The position numbers were made by a program, and so were the translations under genes. The notes under the pieces were generated by a model. The model was given only the letters and a program-made list of their open reading frames with translations. It did not search any database and was not told where the DNA came from. From Shinella pollutisoli (GTDB taxonomy: Bacteria > Pseudomonadota > Alphaproteobacteria > Rhizobiales > Rhizobiaceae), in assembly GCF_024609765.1 (NCBI RefSeq), contig NZ_JANFDG010000004.1, positions 62,001-126,000 on the forward strand: a stretch of DNA of 64,000 nucleotides, read 5' to 3'. This document shows, one piece after another, positions 26,658 through 37,405 of this stretch (the stretch's first letter is position 1; each line of letters starts with the position of its first letter).

Positions 26658-27149
26658 ATGAGTGTCCGTGATCTGATCCCCTGGGGCCGGAACAACGGCA
26701 ACCAGGTTCCGAGCCCCTTCCGCGACGGCGACCGCGATCCGTTCCTGTCGCTGCACCGCGAGGTGAACCGGCTGTTCGACGACGTCTTCCGCGGCTTCGG
26801 GTCGGGCGTGCCGTCCTTCGGCGGCGGCTGGCCGAGCGTCGAGATCTCCGACGGCGAGAAGGAGATCAGGGTGACGGCCGAGGTGCCCGGGCTCGAGGAG
26901 AAGGACATCGAGGTGCTGCTGAACGACGGCGTGCTGACGCTGAAGGGCGAGAAGCGCTCCGAGACGGAGGACAAGGACAAGCAGTTCTCCGAGCGCTTCT
27001 ACGGCCGCTTCGAGCGGCGCATCCCGCTGGGGGCCGAGGTCAAGGAAGACCAGGTTGACGCGCGCTTCAGGAACGGCGTGCTGACGGTGACCCTGCCGAA
27101 GAGCGAGAAGGCGCAGTCGCAGGTCAGGCGCATCGCCATCAGCAGCTGA
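26658..27149 (+). CDS. Small heat-shock protein Hsp20 (class C-like)
   Basis: Second small heat-shock protein, 163 residues, of the HspC-like group: N-terminal RDPFLSLHREVNRLFDDVF, alpha-crystallin domain with WPSVEISDGEKEI, EVPGLEEKDIEV and GVLTVTLPK. ATG at 26658 with GAAAGGAGA upstream and no own heat-shock promoter seen, so probably transcribed with the first gene. Unlike that gene it lacks the TTGCT thermometer signal. Confidence 0.95.
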   Translation: MSVRDLIPWGRNNGNQVPSPFRDGDRDPFLSLHREVNRLFDDVFRGFGSGVPSFGGGWPSVEISDGEKEIRVTAEVPGLEEKDIEVLLNDGVLTLKGEKRSETEDKDKQFSERFYGRFERRIPLGAEVKEDQVDARFRNGVLTVTLPKSEKAQSQVRRIAISS

Positions 27150-27163
27150 CGCGGGCCGGCCGC

Positions 27164-27195
27164 CGGCGGCGGTCGGTGAGCCCGCCGCCGCCGGG
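27164..27195. terminator. Bidirectional terminator-like hairpin between hsp20 and oxyR
   Basis: Arms CCGGCGGCGG and CCGCCGCCGG around a 12-nt loop fill most of the 57-nt gap between convergent stops. No clear T-tract. Confidence 0.4.
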
Positions 27196-27206
27196 AAAGC
27201 GCCGGC

Positions 27207-28115
27207 TCACCGGTCGAGCAGGCCCTGCGTCTGGCTTTGCTTGCGCCGTCCCGCCTCGCGGATGATCTCGGCGATCCGGGTGAACTGCGGCGCCAGGGGA
27301 TTGGTCTTGCGCCACACCATCCCGATGGTCCGCGACGGGCGGGGCTCGGCGAGGCGGAACACGCAGACCGCGGCGGAAAGCGTCTCCGTGTAGACCGCCA
27401 TCTGCGGGATGAGCGTGACGCCGATGCCGGCGCCCACCATCTGGACGAGGGTGGACAGCGAGCTTCCCTCCATCAGCTCGCGCGGCGGCAGGTTGGCGAT
27501 GTTGCAGACCGAGAGGGCCTGGTCCCGGAAGCAGTGCCCCTCCTCCAGCAGCAGCAGGCGCATCTCGTGCAGCCGGTCGGAGCTCGGGACCGGCTTTCCC
27601 GCATCCTCCAGCGGCCGCACCAGCACGAACTCCTCGTCGAACAGCGGGACCTCCTCCAGCGCCGGCTCCGAGATCGGCAGCGCGACGATGGCGGCGTCGA
27701 GCCTGGCCTCCGCCAGATCCTCGATCAGCTTGCGCGTGATCGCCTCCCGCGGGCGCGGATCGAGCCCGGGATAGAGCTGCGCCAGCGAGCGGATGACGTC
27801 GGGCAGCAGATAGGGCGCCACCGTCGGGATGACGCCGAGGCGCAGGCGCCCCGTCAGCGGCCCGTGCGCCGCCCGCCCGAGCTCCCCCAGCTCGTCGACG
27901 GCGCGCAGGATGGCGCGCGTGCGCGCCGCGAACTCCTCGCCGAGGCCCGTGAGCCGGATGCGCCGCCCGCCCCGTTCCACCAGCGGCGCGCCGATCAGCT
28001 CCTCCAGCTCCCGGATCTGCACGGAAAGCGCCGGCTGCGAGATGGCGCAGGCCTCCGCCGCCCGGCCGAAATGCTCGAGCCGCGCCAGCGCGTCGAAATA
28101 GCGCAGGTGCTTCAT
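27207..28115 (-). CDS. oxyR: Hydrogen-peroxide-sensing regulator OxyR
   Basis: LysR-family activator, 302 residues from the ATG at 28115 (an ATG five codons earlier is possible). The helix-turn-helix is at residues 17-36 (FGRAAEACAISQPALSVQI). The peroxide-reactive pair is Cys195 in GHCFRDQ and Cys204 in LSVC, nine residues apart as in E. coli OxyR (199/208). Divergent from katG, its classical target in rhizobia. Confidence 0.95.
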   Translation of the reverse strand: MKHLRYFDALARLEHFGRAAEACAISQPALSVQIRELEELIGAPLVERGGRRIRLTGLGEEFAARTRAILRAVDELGELGRAAHGPLTGRLRLGVIPTVAPYLLPDVIRSLAQLYPGLDPRPREAITRKLIEDLAEARLDAAIVALPISEPALEEVPLFDEEFVLVRPLEDAGKPVPSSDRLHEMRLLLLEEGHCFRDQALSVCNIANLPPRELMEGSSLSTLVQMVGAGIGVTLIPQMAVYTETLSAAVCVFRLAEPRPSRTIGMVWRKTNPLAPQFTRIAEIIREAGRRKQSQTQGLLDR

Positions 28116-30469
<2,354 letters not shown>

Positions 30470-30481
30470 TCAAACGACTTG

Positions 30482-30512
30482 GGCCTTCCCCCACGCACGG
30501 TGGGGGAAGGCC
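30482..30512. terminator. Strong terminator hairpin after katG
   Basis: Thirteen-bp perfect arms (GGCCTTCCCCCAC / GTGGGGGAAGGCC) with a 5-nt loop, 12 nt after the katG stop and before a convergent small gene. The A/T content after it is low, but position and stem length make termination likely in both directions. Confidence 0.7.
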
Positions 30513-30537
30513 GTCGACTGGAAGCCCTGGAACGGCC

Positions 30538-30711
30538 CTAGGAGCGGCCTTCCGGCTTCTTCGCGGGACCGCCCTTCGGGTCTCGCCCCGGCGGCGTCGC
30601 GCCCGCGCTCTCGTTCGCATGCGCATCCGGTCCCGCGACGATCATGCCGCGATCGGGATCGTTCCTGCGATCGTCATCCTTGCGGGTGGAAACGCGCGTC
30701 TCCTTTTCCAT
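30538..30711 (-). CDS. Small hydrophilic protein, 57 residues
   Basis: Short reading frame with ATG at 30711, GGAAGAAGG upstream and TAG at 30538. The peptide is charged and disordered in character (MEKETRVSTRKDDDRRND..., then Pro/Gly-rich, ending KKPEGRS). It lies 19 nt after the stress-type gene at 30731-31324 on the same strand, so it is probably co-transcribed. No family recognised. Coding is supported by the ribosome site and spacing only. Confidence 0.5.
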   Translation of the reverse strand: MEKETRVSTRKDDDRRNDPDRGMIVAGPDAHANESAGATPPGRDPKGGPAKKPEGRS

Positions 30712-30730
30712 GGCCTTCTTCCTTCTTTAT

Positions 30731-31324
30731 TCAACGCCGGTAGCGAAGGCGTTCCTGCTCGATCTCGGCGGGGCCGTAGGGATCGAGCGTCTCGTCGAAG
30801 CGCGACCAGCCCTGCGCCGTATAGGCGGCGCGGCGCTCGGCCGGGTCGACCCAGTTCGACCGGCGCAGGATCGCCTCGGCCTCGTCGTAGAGGCTGTCGT
30901 CGACCCTCGCCGTGACGAGCGTGCCGCCGCGGCGCACGCCCTCCGCATAGACATGCGCATGCTCTTCCGGCACGCCCGATTCGGTGAGCGCCCCGATCAG
31001 CCCGCCGGCGGCGCCGCCCGCGACCGCACCGGCCGCCGCGCCCGCCGCGGTGGCGGCCAGCCAGCCGGCCGCCACGACCGGGCCGACGCCGGGGATGGCC
31101 ATGATGCCGAGCCCGGTCAGGAGGCCGCCGACGCCGCCGACGGCGGCACCGATGCCCGCACCGGCGCCTGCGCCTTCGGCCGCGTTGGATTCCTTCGTGA
31201 GCCGGTCGCCGGCATTGTTCGAGACGATGCTGATGTCGTCGGACGGCACGCCGCTTGCCTCAAGCGCGCTGACGGCGGCGCTGGCGTCGGAATAGTCGTC
31301 GAAAAGTCCTGAAACGGTTCTCAT
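30731..31324 (-). CDS. General-stress-like protein with glycine-zipper core
   Basis: Protein of 197 residues with three parts: an N-terminal ferredoxin-like fold segment (SGLFDDYSDASAAVSALEAS, as in general-stress protein 17M-like domains), a long Gly/Ala-rich hydrophobic centre (about 50-115, glycine-zipper type, possibly membrane-inserting), and an acidic C-terminal part with EEHAHVYAEGVRRGGTLV. Such proteins are stress-induced in many bacteria; biochemical function unknown. GAGGAAC precedes the ATG. Convergent with katG and upstream of the 57-residue gene. Confidence 0.75.
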   Translation of the reverse strand: MRTVSGLFDDYSDASAAVSALEASGVPSDDISIVSNNAGDRLTKESNAAEGAGAGAGIGAAVGGVGGLLTGLGIMAIPGVGPVVAAGWLAATAAGAAAGAVAGGAAGGLIGALTESGVPEEHAHVYAEGVRRGGTLVTARVDDSLYDEAEAILRRSNWVDPAERRAAYTAQGWSRFDETLDPYGPAEIEQERLRYRR

Positions 31325-31346
31325 TGTGTGTTCCTCAAGCCTGGGG

Positions 31347-31664
31347 TCAGTTGGCGACGATGTTGCCCTGGTAGTCGAGCGCGACGTTCACGGCCTTGCC
31401 GTCCTTGGTCGCCGTCCCGCGCCAGACGCCCTTGTCGTCGAGCACGAGCCCGGTGACGTCGGCATAGCCGGCCTCGACGATGCGCTCGCGCGCCTGGTCT
31501 TCGGTGAAGCTGTTCGCGCCCTCGACCGGTGCCGAGGCGTTGTTGCTGTCGGGTGTGGCGACAGCGGGCGTGTCGCCGTCGGTCGCCGGCGTGGTCGAAT
31601 CCTGCGCATGGGCGCAAAGGGTCGTTGCGCCGACGAGTGCGGCGGCTAGCAGAAGCTTTTTCAT
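31347..31664 (-). CDS. Periplasmic PepSY-like domain protein
   Basis: Secreted small protein of 105 residues. Signal peptide MKKLLLAAALVGATTLCAHA, then an Asp/Thr/Ala-rich linker, then a PepSY-like fold (FTEDQARERIVEAGYADV, DDKGVWRGTATKDGK, VALDYQGNI). PepSY-like proteins often modulate envelope enzymes; no specific role can be given. 22 nt before the glycine-zipper gene on the same strand, so probably one operon. Confidence 0.75.
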   Translation of the reverse strand: MKKLLLAAALVGATTLCAHAQDSTTPATDGDTPAVATPDSNNASAPVEGANSFTEDQARERIVEAGYADVTGLVLDDKGVWRGTATKDGKAVNVALDYQGNIVAN

Positions 31665-31756
31665 GGTATGTCCTCGTTCGAGCCGTTGATCGGCCTTCCA
31701 GAAACCCGCTTCGGCGCGTTTGGTTCCTTGACGGCGAACGGGACCGTGCATTCTTG

Positions 31757-32182
31757 CTATTGCGGCCCGGGGTCGGCCGCGCGGGGCTCCGAGGCGGCGA
31801 GGATCGCGGCGAAAAGGTCGGAGCGGTGGAGCAGGCCGACGACCTGGCCGTCCCGCACGACCGGGTAGACCCGGTGGGAGCGCCCGAGGAACGCTTCCGC
31901 CGCCGAGACGAAATCGAGGTCTGCCGGCATCGTCAGCACCTCGCGGCTCATATGGTCGGCGACGCTGCCGTCCCATTGCTGGTAGTAGCTGGCATTGAGC
32001 ATCGGCCGGAAGCAGTCCTTCTCGGTCAGGATGCCGGCGAGCCCCGCCGCCTCGTCGATCACCGGAGCGGCCGGCAGGCGCCGGCGCGCGAGGATCGCCA
32101 CGGCCTCGCGGATCGGCATGGCCGGCGTGAACCGGGGGAAATCGGTCCGCATGACGGATTCGACGGTCGTGTCGCGGTTCAT
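31757..32182 (-). CDS. CBS-domain pair protein
   Basis: Protein of 141 residues consisting of two CBS domains (VESVMRTDFPRFTPAMPIRE and VADHMSREVLTMPADLDF-like starts, each followed by the P(V)ID/RDGQVVG strand). CBS pairs bind adenine nucleotides and act as energy or redox sensors. ATG at 32182 overlaps the nqrM stop (ATGA) and has GGAGGAGG upstream, so it is the last gene of the nqr operon and may tune the complex; that role is inferred from position. Confidence 0.85.
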   Translation of the reverse strand: MNRDTTVESVMRTDFPRFTPAMPIREAVAILARRRLPAAPVIDEAAGLAGILTEKDCFRPMLNASYYQQWDGSVADHMSREVLTMPADLDFVSAAEAFLGRSHRVYPVVRDGQVVGLLHRSDLFAAILAASEPRAADPGPQ

Positions 32183-32334
32183 CGCTGCTCCTCCTCCGCC
32201 CGGCGGCCGCAGCATGCGCCGCCGCAGGCGCAGCCGCCGCAGCCGGCGGCGGGCGGGGCGCGCCCTGCGAGCAGGCCGAGGGCGAGGCCCAGGGCCGAGA
32301 GGCAGACGATTGCGACGGCGAAGATCGCTTCCAT
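32179..32334 (-). CDS. nqrM: NqrM-like Nqr maturation protein
   Basis: Short protein of 51 residues: one N-terminal membrane helix (EAIFAVAIVCLSALGLALGL) and a cysteine cluster CGGCACGGACC. This is the layout of NqrM, which delivers iron for the intramembrane Fe site between NqrD and NqrE. It sits directly after apbE, the usual place for nqrM. Known NqrM proteins are somewhat longer (about 70-80 residues). Too short for most gene finders. Confidence 0.8.
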   Translation of the reverse strand: MEAIFAVAIVCLSALGLALGLLAGRAPPAAGCGGCACGGACCGRRAEEEQR

Positions 32335-32342
32335 GGGAAACC

Positions 32343-33326
32343 TCACGCAAGATGCCGTTCGAAGGTGCCGGTCGCGACCCGGCGCAGGCTGCCGCCGGCG
32401 CGGAACAGGAACAGCGCCGGAATGCCCTGGCGCGAAGCGAGCGCCGGCCCCGCCGCGCCGGCCGCCATCAGCGCCGTCGCCCAGCCGTCGGCCTCCCGCC
32501 CCGTGGGCATGAGCACCGAGACGGAGGCGGGCGCGCTTTCCACCGGCTCGCCTTCCGCGGGGTCGATGATGTGGCTGTAGCGCCGGCCGCCGAGATCGTA
32601 GCCGTTCACCCGGTCGCCGGAGGTGGCGACCGCCATGCCGGCGAGGTCCAGCACCGCCGCAAGCCCCTCCGCGCCCGGCCGCGGGTCCTCGATGCCGACC
32701 CGCCAGGCCCGGCCGGAAGGGTGCCGCCCGCGGGCCGAAAGCTCGCCGCCGAGGTCGATCAGGAAATCCTCGTGGCCGGCGTCGCGCAGCAGCGCCGCCA
32801 TGCGGTCGAGCGCGTGGCCCTTGGCAATGCCGCAGAGGTCGAGCGTCAGGCCCTGCCGGTCCCGCGCCAGATGGCCGTTCCCGGCGTGGATGCCGCGCCA
32901 GCCGCCGGCCGTAGTCTCGCCCGCGCGGATCGGTCCGAAGCCCCAGCGGGCGACCAGCGGCCCGACCGTCGGATCGAAGGCCCCGCCGCTCGCCCCGGCG
33001 ATCGCAAGGGCCGCGCGGGTGACCTCGACCACCTCGCCGGGCACGGCCGCCTCCGTATCGGCGCCCGCATTGAAGCGGCCGATCGCGCTTTCCGGGCGGA
33101 AGGGCGAGAAGGCGTAGTCGATGCCGTCGAGCAGCGCGGCAAGCCGCTCCCTCAGGCCGGCGACGTCCGCGCCGGCGGGCAGCGCGACGCTCCAGCCGGT
33201 GCCGAGCGCCGTCCCGGCAAGGCCCGCGAGCGGGGCCGCCCGCGCGGCGGTTCCGGCGGCGAAGAGCGCGGTCCCGCCGAGGGCGAGGAAGCCGCGCCGG
33301 TTCAGTCCTTTGCCGGCAAAGCGCAT
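32343..33326 (-). CDS. apbE: FAD:protein FMN transferase ApbE
   Basis: Flavin transferase, 327 residues, with a twin-arginine signal (NRRGFLALGG, residues 9-18), so exported folded. Conserved ApbE segments: the S-A-I-G-R-F-N substrate loop (SAIGRFNAG), DPTVGPLV, GIAKGHALDR and GYDLGGRRYSHIIDP. It attaches FMN covalently to threonine in a D-G-x-[ST]-G-A-T context, which occurs here in NqrC. It lies 3 nt after nqrF, as expected for a maturation gene. Confidence 0.95.
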   Translation of the reverse strand: MRFAGKGLNRRGFLALGGTALFAAGTAARAAPLAGLAGTALGTGWSVALPAGADVAGLRERLAALLDGIDYAFSPFRPESAIGRFNAGADTEAAVPGEVVEVTRAALAIAGASGGAFDPTVGPLVARWGFGPIRAGETTAGGWRGIHAGNGHLARDRQGLTLDLCGIAKGHALDRMAALLRDAGHEDFLIDLGGELSARGRHPSGRAWRVGIEDPRPGAEGLAAVLDLAGMAVATSGDRVNGYDLGGRRYSHIIDPAEGEPVESAPASVSVLMPTGREADGWATALMAAGAAGPALASRQGIPALFLFRAGGSLRRVATGTFERHLA

Positions 33327-33329
33327 GGA

Positions 33330-34565
33330 TCAGCCTCCGAAATCGTCGTTGAAGATGGAATGCGGCTCGACGCCGAGGCGGTCGAGCATGGCGAGCACGG
33401 CGGAGATCATCACCGGCGGCCCGCAGAGATAGTACTCGCATTCGTCCGGCGCGGGATGGCCGGCAAGCGCGGCGCGCACCGTCTCGTGGATGAAGCCCGT
33501 CGCGCCGGTCCAGCGGTCGGAGGGCGCGGGGTCGGAGAGCGCCGGCGTCCAGGTGAAGTTCTCGTGCCGGGCCGCGATCGCCTCGAACTCCTCGACGTAG
33601 AACAGGTCCGCCGCCGTGCGCGCGCCGTAGAAATAGGTCATGCGGCGCCTCGTGCCGAGCGCGATCTGCTCGTGGATCATGGCGCGCAGCGGCGCCATGC
33701 CGACGCCGCCGCCGATGAAGACCATGTCGCGGTCGGTCGGCTGGACGTGGAACTCGCCGAACGGCCCGCCCGTCTCGACCGTGTCGCCCGGCTTCAGCGC
33801 GAAGAGCCAGGAGGAGACGATGCCGGGCGGGATGTCGTGCTCGCGGCCGGCGGGCGGCACGGCGAGGCGGATGTTGAAGACGATGCGGCCGGCGTCCTCC
33901 GGGCGGCTGGCGATCGAATAGGCGCGCGTCACCGGCTCGGTGGAGACCGATTTCAGCGCCGGCCACCCGGCGATGCGCCAGGCCTGGGCATAGGCCGGAT
34001 CGATGTCGATCCCGGAGAAGTCGAGGCCGTAGGCCGGTGCGGTGAGCTGCGCGAAGCCGCCGGCGCGGAAGGGGAAGGCGCGGCCCTCCGGCAGCTCCAG
34101 CACCAGCTCGCGGATCAGCGGCGCGAGCATGCGGTTGGAGAGCACCCGGCAGGGGAAGGATTCGGCGGCCAGCACGTCGGCCGCCACCGTCACGTCCACG
34201 GGACCGCGGAGCCGCACCTGGCAGGCGAGGCGGACATGGGCGCGCCGCTCGGCGGGCGAGAGGAGCGCGCGCTCGGTCGCCTGCACCTCGCCGGCGCCCG
34301 CACCCTCGACGCCGACGCGGCAGAGCCCGCAGGTGCCGCTGCCGCCGCAGGCGGCGGGAATGCCGATGCCCGCACCGTGCAGAACGCCGAGCAGCGGATC
34401 GCCGCGCGCCGCCTCGATGCCCATGCCGCCGTTGACGGTGACGCGCACCGCGCCCTGCGGCAGGAGCCGCCTGCGCGCGAACATCAGCACCACCGTCAGG
34501 GCGACGACGAGAAGGACGACGAAGAGGCTGCCGAGCGCGATCTCGGTGACGTCGGTCCCGGTCAT
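33330..34565 (-). CDS. nqrF: Na+-translocating NADH:quinone reductase subunit F
   Basis: NADH-oxidising subunit, 411 residues. N-terminal membrane anchor (about 10-30); plant-type [2Fe-2S] ferredoxin domain with Cys73, Cys79, Cys82 and Cys115; FAD domain with RAYSIAS; NADH domain with GGGVGMAPLR and the C-terminal CGPPVM. Complete and typical. Its ATG overlaps the nqrE stop (ATGA). Confidence 0.96.
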   Translation of the reverse strand: MTGTDVTEIALGSLFVVLLVVALTVVLMFARRRLLPQGAVRVTVNGGMGIEAARGDPLLGVLHGAGIGIPAACGGSGTCGLCRVGVEGAGAGEVQATERALLSPAERRAHVRLACQVRLRGPVDVTVAADVLAAESFPCRVLSNRMLAPLIRELVLELPEGRAFPFRAGGFAQLTAPAYGLDFSGIDIDPAYAQAWRIAGWPALKSVSTEPVTRAYSIASRPEDAGRIVFNIRLAVPPAGREHDIPPGIVSSWLFALKPGDTVETGGPFGEFHVQPTDRDMVFIGGGVGMAPLRAMIHEQIALGTRRRMTYFYGARTAADLFYVEEFEAIAARHENFTWTPALSDPAPSDRWTGATGFIHETVRAALAGHPAPDECEYYLCGPPVMISAVLAMLDRLGVEPHSIFNDDFGG

Positions 34566-35173
34566 GGCGCGGCCATCTCCGCGAAGGCGGAAAAGCCGAG
34601 CGACATCATGCCGGCGATGAGGAAGGCGATGCCGAGGCCGCGCAGCCCCGCGGGAAGGTCGGCATAGGCGAGCCGGGCGCGGATCGCGCCGAGCAGGACG
34701 ACGGCGAGCGCGAAGCCCGCCCCGCTGCCGACCCCGTAGACCGCCGCCTCCGCCAGCCCGTAGCGCCGCTCCACCATGAACAGGCTGCCGCCGAGGATGG
34801 CGCAATGGATGGTGAGCAGCGGCAGGAAGGCGCCGAAGGTCGCCTGCACGCGCGGCAGGTAGCGCTCCAGCACCATTTCCAGGAACTGCACGCTCGCCGC
34901 GACCACGCCGATGAAGGTGATGAGCGAGAGATAGGAGAGGTCGAGGTCCGGCATGCCGAGCCAGGCCCAGACGCCCGGCGCCAGCACGGCCGTGTAGATG
35001 ACCTGGTTGAGCGGCACGGTCACGCCCATGACCGCGATCACGGCGACGCCGAGGCCGACGGCCGCCTCCGTCCGGCGCGACAGCGCGAGGAAGGTGCAGA
35101 GCCCGAGGAAATAGGTGAGCGGCATGTTCTCGACGAACATGGCCCGGAGGAAGAGCGCGCCGAGATCGGCCAT
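34562..35173 (-). CDS. nqrE: Nqr complex membrane subunit E
   Basis: Six-helix membrane protein, 203 residues, near the usual 200. The iron-ligand cysteines are present: Cys26 (LGLCTFLA) and Cys124 (TIHCAILGG). With NqrD it forms the intramembrane Fe centre. ATG overlaps the nqrD stop by one base. Confidence 0.95.
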   Translation of the reverse strand: MADLGALFLRAMFVENMPLTYFLGLCTFLALSRRTEAAVGLGVAVIAVMGVTVPLNQVIYTAVLAPGVWAWLGMPDLDLSYLSLITFIGVVAASVQFLEMVLERYLPRVQATFGAFLPLLTIHCAILGGSLFMVERRYGLAEAAVYGVGSGAGFALAVVLLGAIRARLAYADLPAGLRGLGIAFLIAGMMSLGFSAFAEMAAP

Positions 35174-35835
35174 CAGCGCGCCTCCCCGGTCTCGTGCGGC
35201 GGGAACTCGGGCGGCTCGGCCTGCTCCGGCCGGAGGCTGCGGATCGCCCAGATCAGCCCGCCGAGCAGGAAGAAGGCGCTGGGGGCGAGCAGCATCAGGC
35301 TGAGCGGCGTGAACCACCCGCCCTCGTCGGCGAGCGGCAGCACCGCGACGCCGGCGAGCTTGCCGCTGCCGAAGAGCTCGCGGCAGGCGCCGATCACCGT
35401 CAGCACCAGCGAATAGCCGAGGCCGCTGCCGAGCGCGTCGACCATGGAGAGGAGCGGCGGGTTCGAGCGCGCGAAGGATTCGGTGCGGCCGAGCACGATG
35501 CAGTTGGTGGCGATCAGGCTGACGAAGACGGAAAGCCGCTGGCTGAGCGCGAAGAACCAGGCCTGCAGGATCTGGTCGATGACGATCACCAGCGAGGCGA
35601 TGATGATGATCTGCACGATCAGGCGGATGGAATTGGGGATATGGCGGCGGATCAGGCTGATGAGGCCGGCCGACAGCACCACGACGACGGTCAGCGACAC
35701 CGACAGCGTGAAGGCGGTCGCAAGCGAGGTGGTGACGGCGAGCGCCGAGCAGATGCCGAGGATCTGCAGCGTCACCGGGTTCTGCCGGATCAGCGGCGCG
35801 GTCAGCGCGTTCCACAGGCTCTCCCGGCCGGCCAT
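35173..35835 (-). CDS. nqrD: Nqr complex membrane subunit D
   Basis: Six-helix membrane protein, 220 residues. Cys29 (LGICSAL) and Cys112 (TNCIVLGR) occupy the same positions as the Fe ligands of Vibrio NqrD. A short hydrophilic C-terminal tail (after about residue 195) is longer than usual. Three bases after nqrC. Partner of NqrE. Confidence 0.95.
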   Translation of the reverse strand: MAGRESLWNALTAPLIRQNPVTLQILGICSALAVTTSLATAFTLSVSLTVVVVLSAGLISLIRRHIPNSIRLIVQIIIIASLVIVIDQILQAWFFALSQRLSVFVSLIATNCIVLGRTESFARSNPPLLSMVDALGSGLGYSLVLTVIGACRELFGSGKLAGVAVLPLADEGGWFTPLSLMLLAPSAFFLLGGLIWAIRSLRPEQAEPPEFPPHETGEAR

Positions 35836-35838
35836 CGC

Positions 35839-36639
35839 CTAGAACTCCCCGCGGCGGATGGCGGCGATCAGCGGGCCGTAGCCCTTCGGCCCCATCCAGA
35901 AGCGCACCATCTGCGTCATCGCGTTGCTGGTGCGCGTGGCGCCGGTGATGCCGTCCACCTCGTGCTCCGTGCGCGCCGGGCCGCGCGCCACGGAAAAGCG
36001 GATCGCGCCGGCGTCGTCGAAGAGCTGCTTGCCGGCGAAGCCCTGCTGCCAGGCCTGCTCCTCGATCCGCGCGCCGAGCCCGGGCGTCTCGGACTGCTCG
36101 GTGACGGCGATGCCGGCCACCATGCGCATGTCGCCGCCGAGCGCCAGCAGCGCCTGGATGCGGCCGTTGTAGCCGGTGCCGGCGATGGGCAGGATCGCCA
36201 GCGACACGGTCTCGCCGTCGCGCAGCAGGTAGATCTGCGCATAGTCCGGCCGGCTGCCGAGGCCGGCGACATCCTCGGCGGGCGAAAGCGCGGTCCAGTT
36301 GGCGGGATCGGCGAGCGCCGCCTGGAGGGTTTCGGGCGTGACGCCGCCTGCGGCCGCCCCGGCGTCGAGATCGACGACGACGGTGGAGAGCGCCGCCCCG
36401 CCCGCCCGGGCGACGAGGTCGGAAATCGCCGGCACCGCCGCGACCAGCGCCTCCAGCCGGGCCTGCTGCTCGGCGGCGCGGTTCTGCGCCTGGATGGGGC
36501 GCAGCACCACGGTGGCGGCCGTCACCATCACCGCGCAGACGGCCGAGACGAGGAAGGCCACGACGAGCGTCTTCGTCCGGCTGTCGTTCGGCAGGGTCAG
36601 GAAGCGCCGCCAGAGCGAGAGGGGGTTGAGATCAGCCAA
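35839..36639 (-). CDS. nqrC: Nqr complex subunit C (covalent FMN)
   Basis: Single-helix periplasmic-domain subunit, 266 residues. N-terminal membrane helix (TLVVAFLVSAVCAVMVTAAT), FMN-binding domain, and the flavinylation motif DGITGATRTS with the acceptor threonine at 235. The start is a TTG at 36639 with GGAGGAAAC at good spacing; it overlaps the nqrB stop by 8 nt. ApbE encoded downstream would attach the FMN. Confidence 0.93.
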   Translation of the reverse strand: MADLNPLSLWRRFLTLPNDSRTKTLVVAFLVSAVCAVMVTAATVVLRPIQAQNRAAEQQARLEALVAAVPAISDLVARAGGAALSTVVVDLDAGAAAGGVTPETLQAALADPANWTALSPAEDVAGLGSRPDYAQIYLLRDGETVSLAILPIAGTGYNGRIQALLALGGDMRMVAGIAVTEQSETPGLGARIEEQAWQQGFAGKQLFDDAGAIRFSVARGPARTEHEVDGITGATRTSNAMTQMVRFWMGPKGYGPLIAAIRRGEF

Positions 36640-37405
36640 GGCGTTTCCTCCGCGCGAGCCACAGGCTTATGGCGAGTTCATCGAGAAGCGGGGCGGCGAG
36701 CGTCGCGAGCATCGCCGCCGACACGGCGATCTGCACCGGCGCGGCCCCCTGCCAGCCGAGGGCGAAGAGGAGGACCAGCGCCCCGTAGAGGAGCCCGTTG
36801 AGCCACCGTCCCAGCCGGGTGGCGGCGCTGGTGACGGGATCGCCGACGAGGAGCACGAGCGCCACGGCGGCGGCCGTCAGCACGGGCGTTTCGAGCGGAA
36901 GGACGCTGCGTCCGGCGAAAAGCACGGCCGCGCCGCAGGCGACGACGCGCCACGGCATGACCCCGAGGGCGACGCCGAGCAGGGCGACGGCGGCGGCGGA
37001 CCAGCCGAGCTGGACCGGCAGGTCCGGCCAGGGCGCGGCCGGAAAGCCGAAGCCGAGGAAGGCGAGCGTCACCGCCGCCGGATGGACCACGTTGCGGCCC
37101 CAGCCGCCGAAGACGAGCTCTCCCGCCACCACGCCGAAGCTGACGCCCAGCAGGAGCGGTATCGGGCCGAGGTCGAGCGGGGCGAGCACGGCGATCGCCA
37201 GTGCGGCAAGGGCGCCCGCCACGGAGGGCGGCTGCGCGCGGGCGAGCATGAAGACGAGATGCCAGAAGCCCGCCACGGCGAGCACGAAGACGAGCCGCGT
37301 CATGCCGGCCGCGCCGGCGTAGAAAAGCCACGTGACGGCGAGCGGCAGCACGGCCGCGAGCAGCAGCAGCGCCACCGTCTCCCGGTCCCACAGGCCGCGC
37401 GTCAT
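36632..37405 (-). CDS. nqrB: Compact NqrB-like membrane subunit lacking the FMN-attachment motif
   Basis: NqrB/RnfD-family membrane protein of only 257 residues; Vibrio NqrB has about 415. Recognisable family blocks are GVSFGVVAGELVFGGWGRN with the following PA and FGFPA, and near the C-terminus GDPVTSAATRLGRWLNG and LLDELAISLW. The first about 120 residues of ordinary NqrB are absent, and so is the segment with the [ST]-G-A-T threonine that carries FMN. The start overlaps the nqrA stop (ATGA), so no missing 5' part can be hidden upstream. It may form a trimmed core that passes electrons differently. Confidence 0.85.
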   Translation of the reverse strand: MTRGLWDRETVALLLLAAVLPLAVTWLFYAGAAGMTRLVFVLAVAGFWHLVFMLARAQPPSVAGALAALAIAVLAPLDLGPIPLLLGVSFGVVAGELVFGGWGRNVVHPAAVTLAFLGFGFPAAPWPDLPVQLGWSAAAVALLGVALGVMPWRVVACGAAVLFAGRSVLPLETPVLTAAAVALVLLVGDPVTSAATRLGRWLNGLLYGALVLLFALGWQGAAPVQIAVSAAMLATLAAPLLDELAISLWLARRKRLG

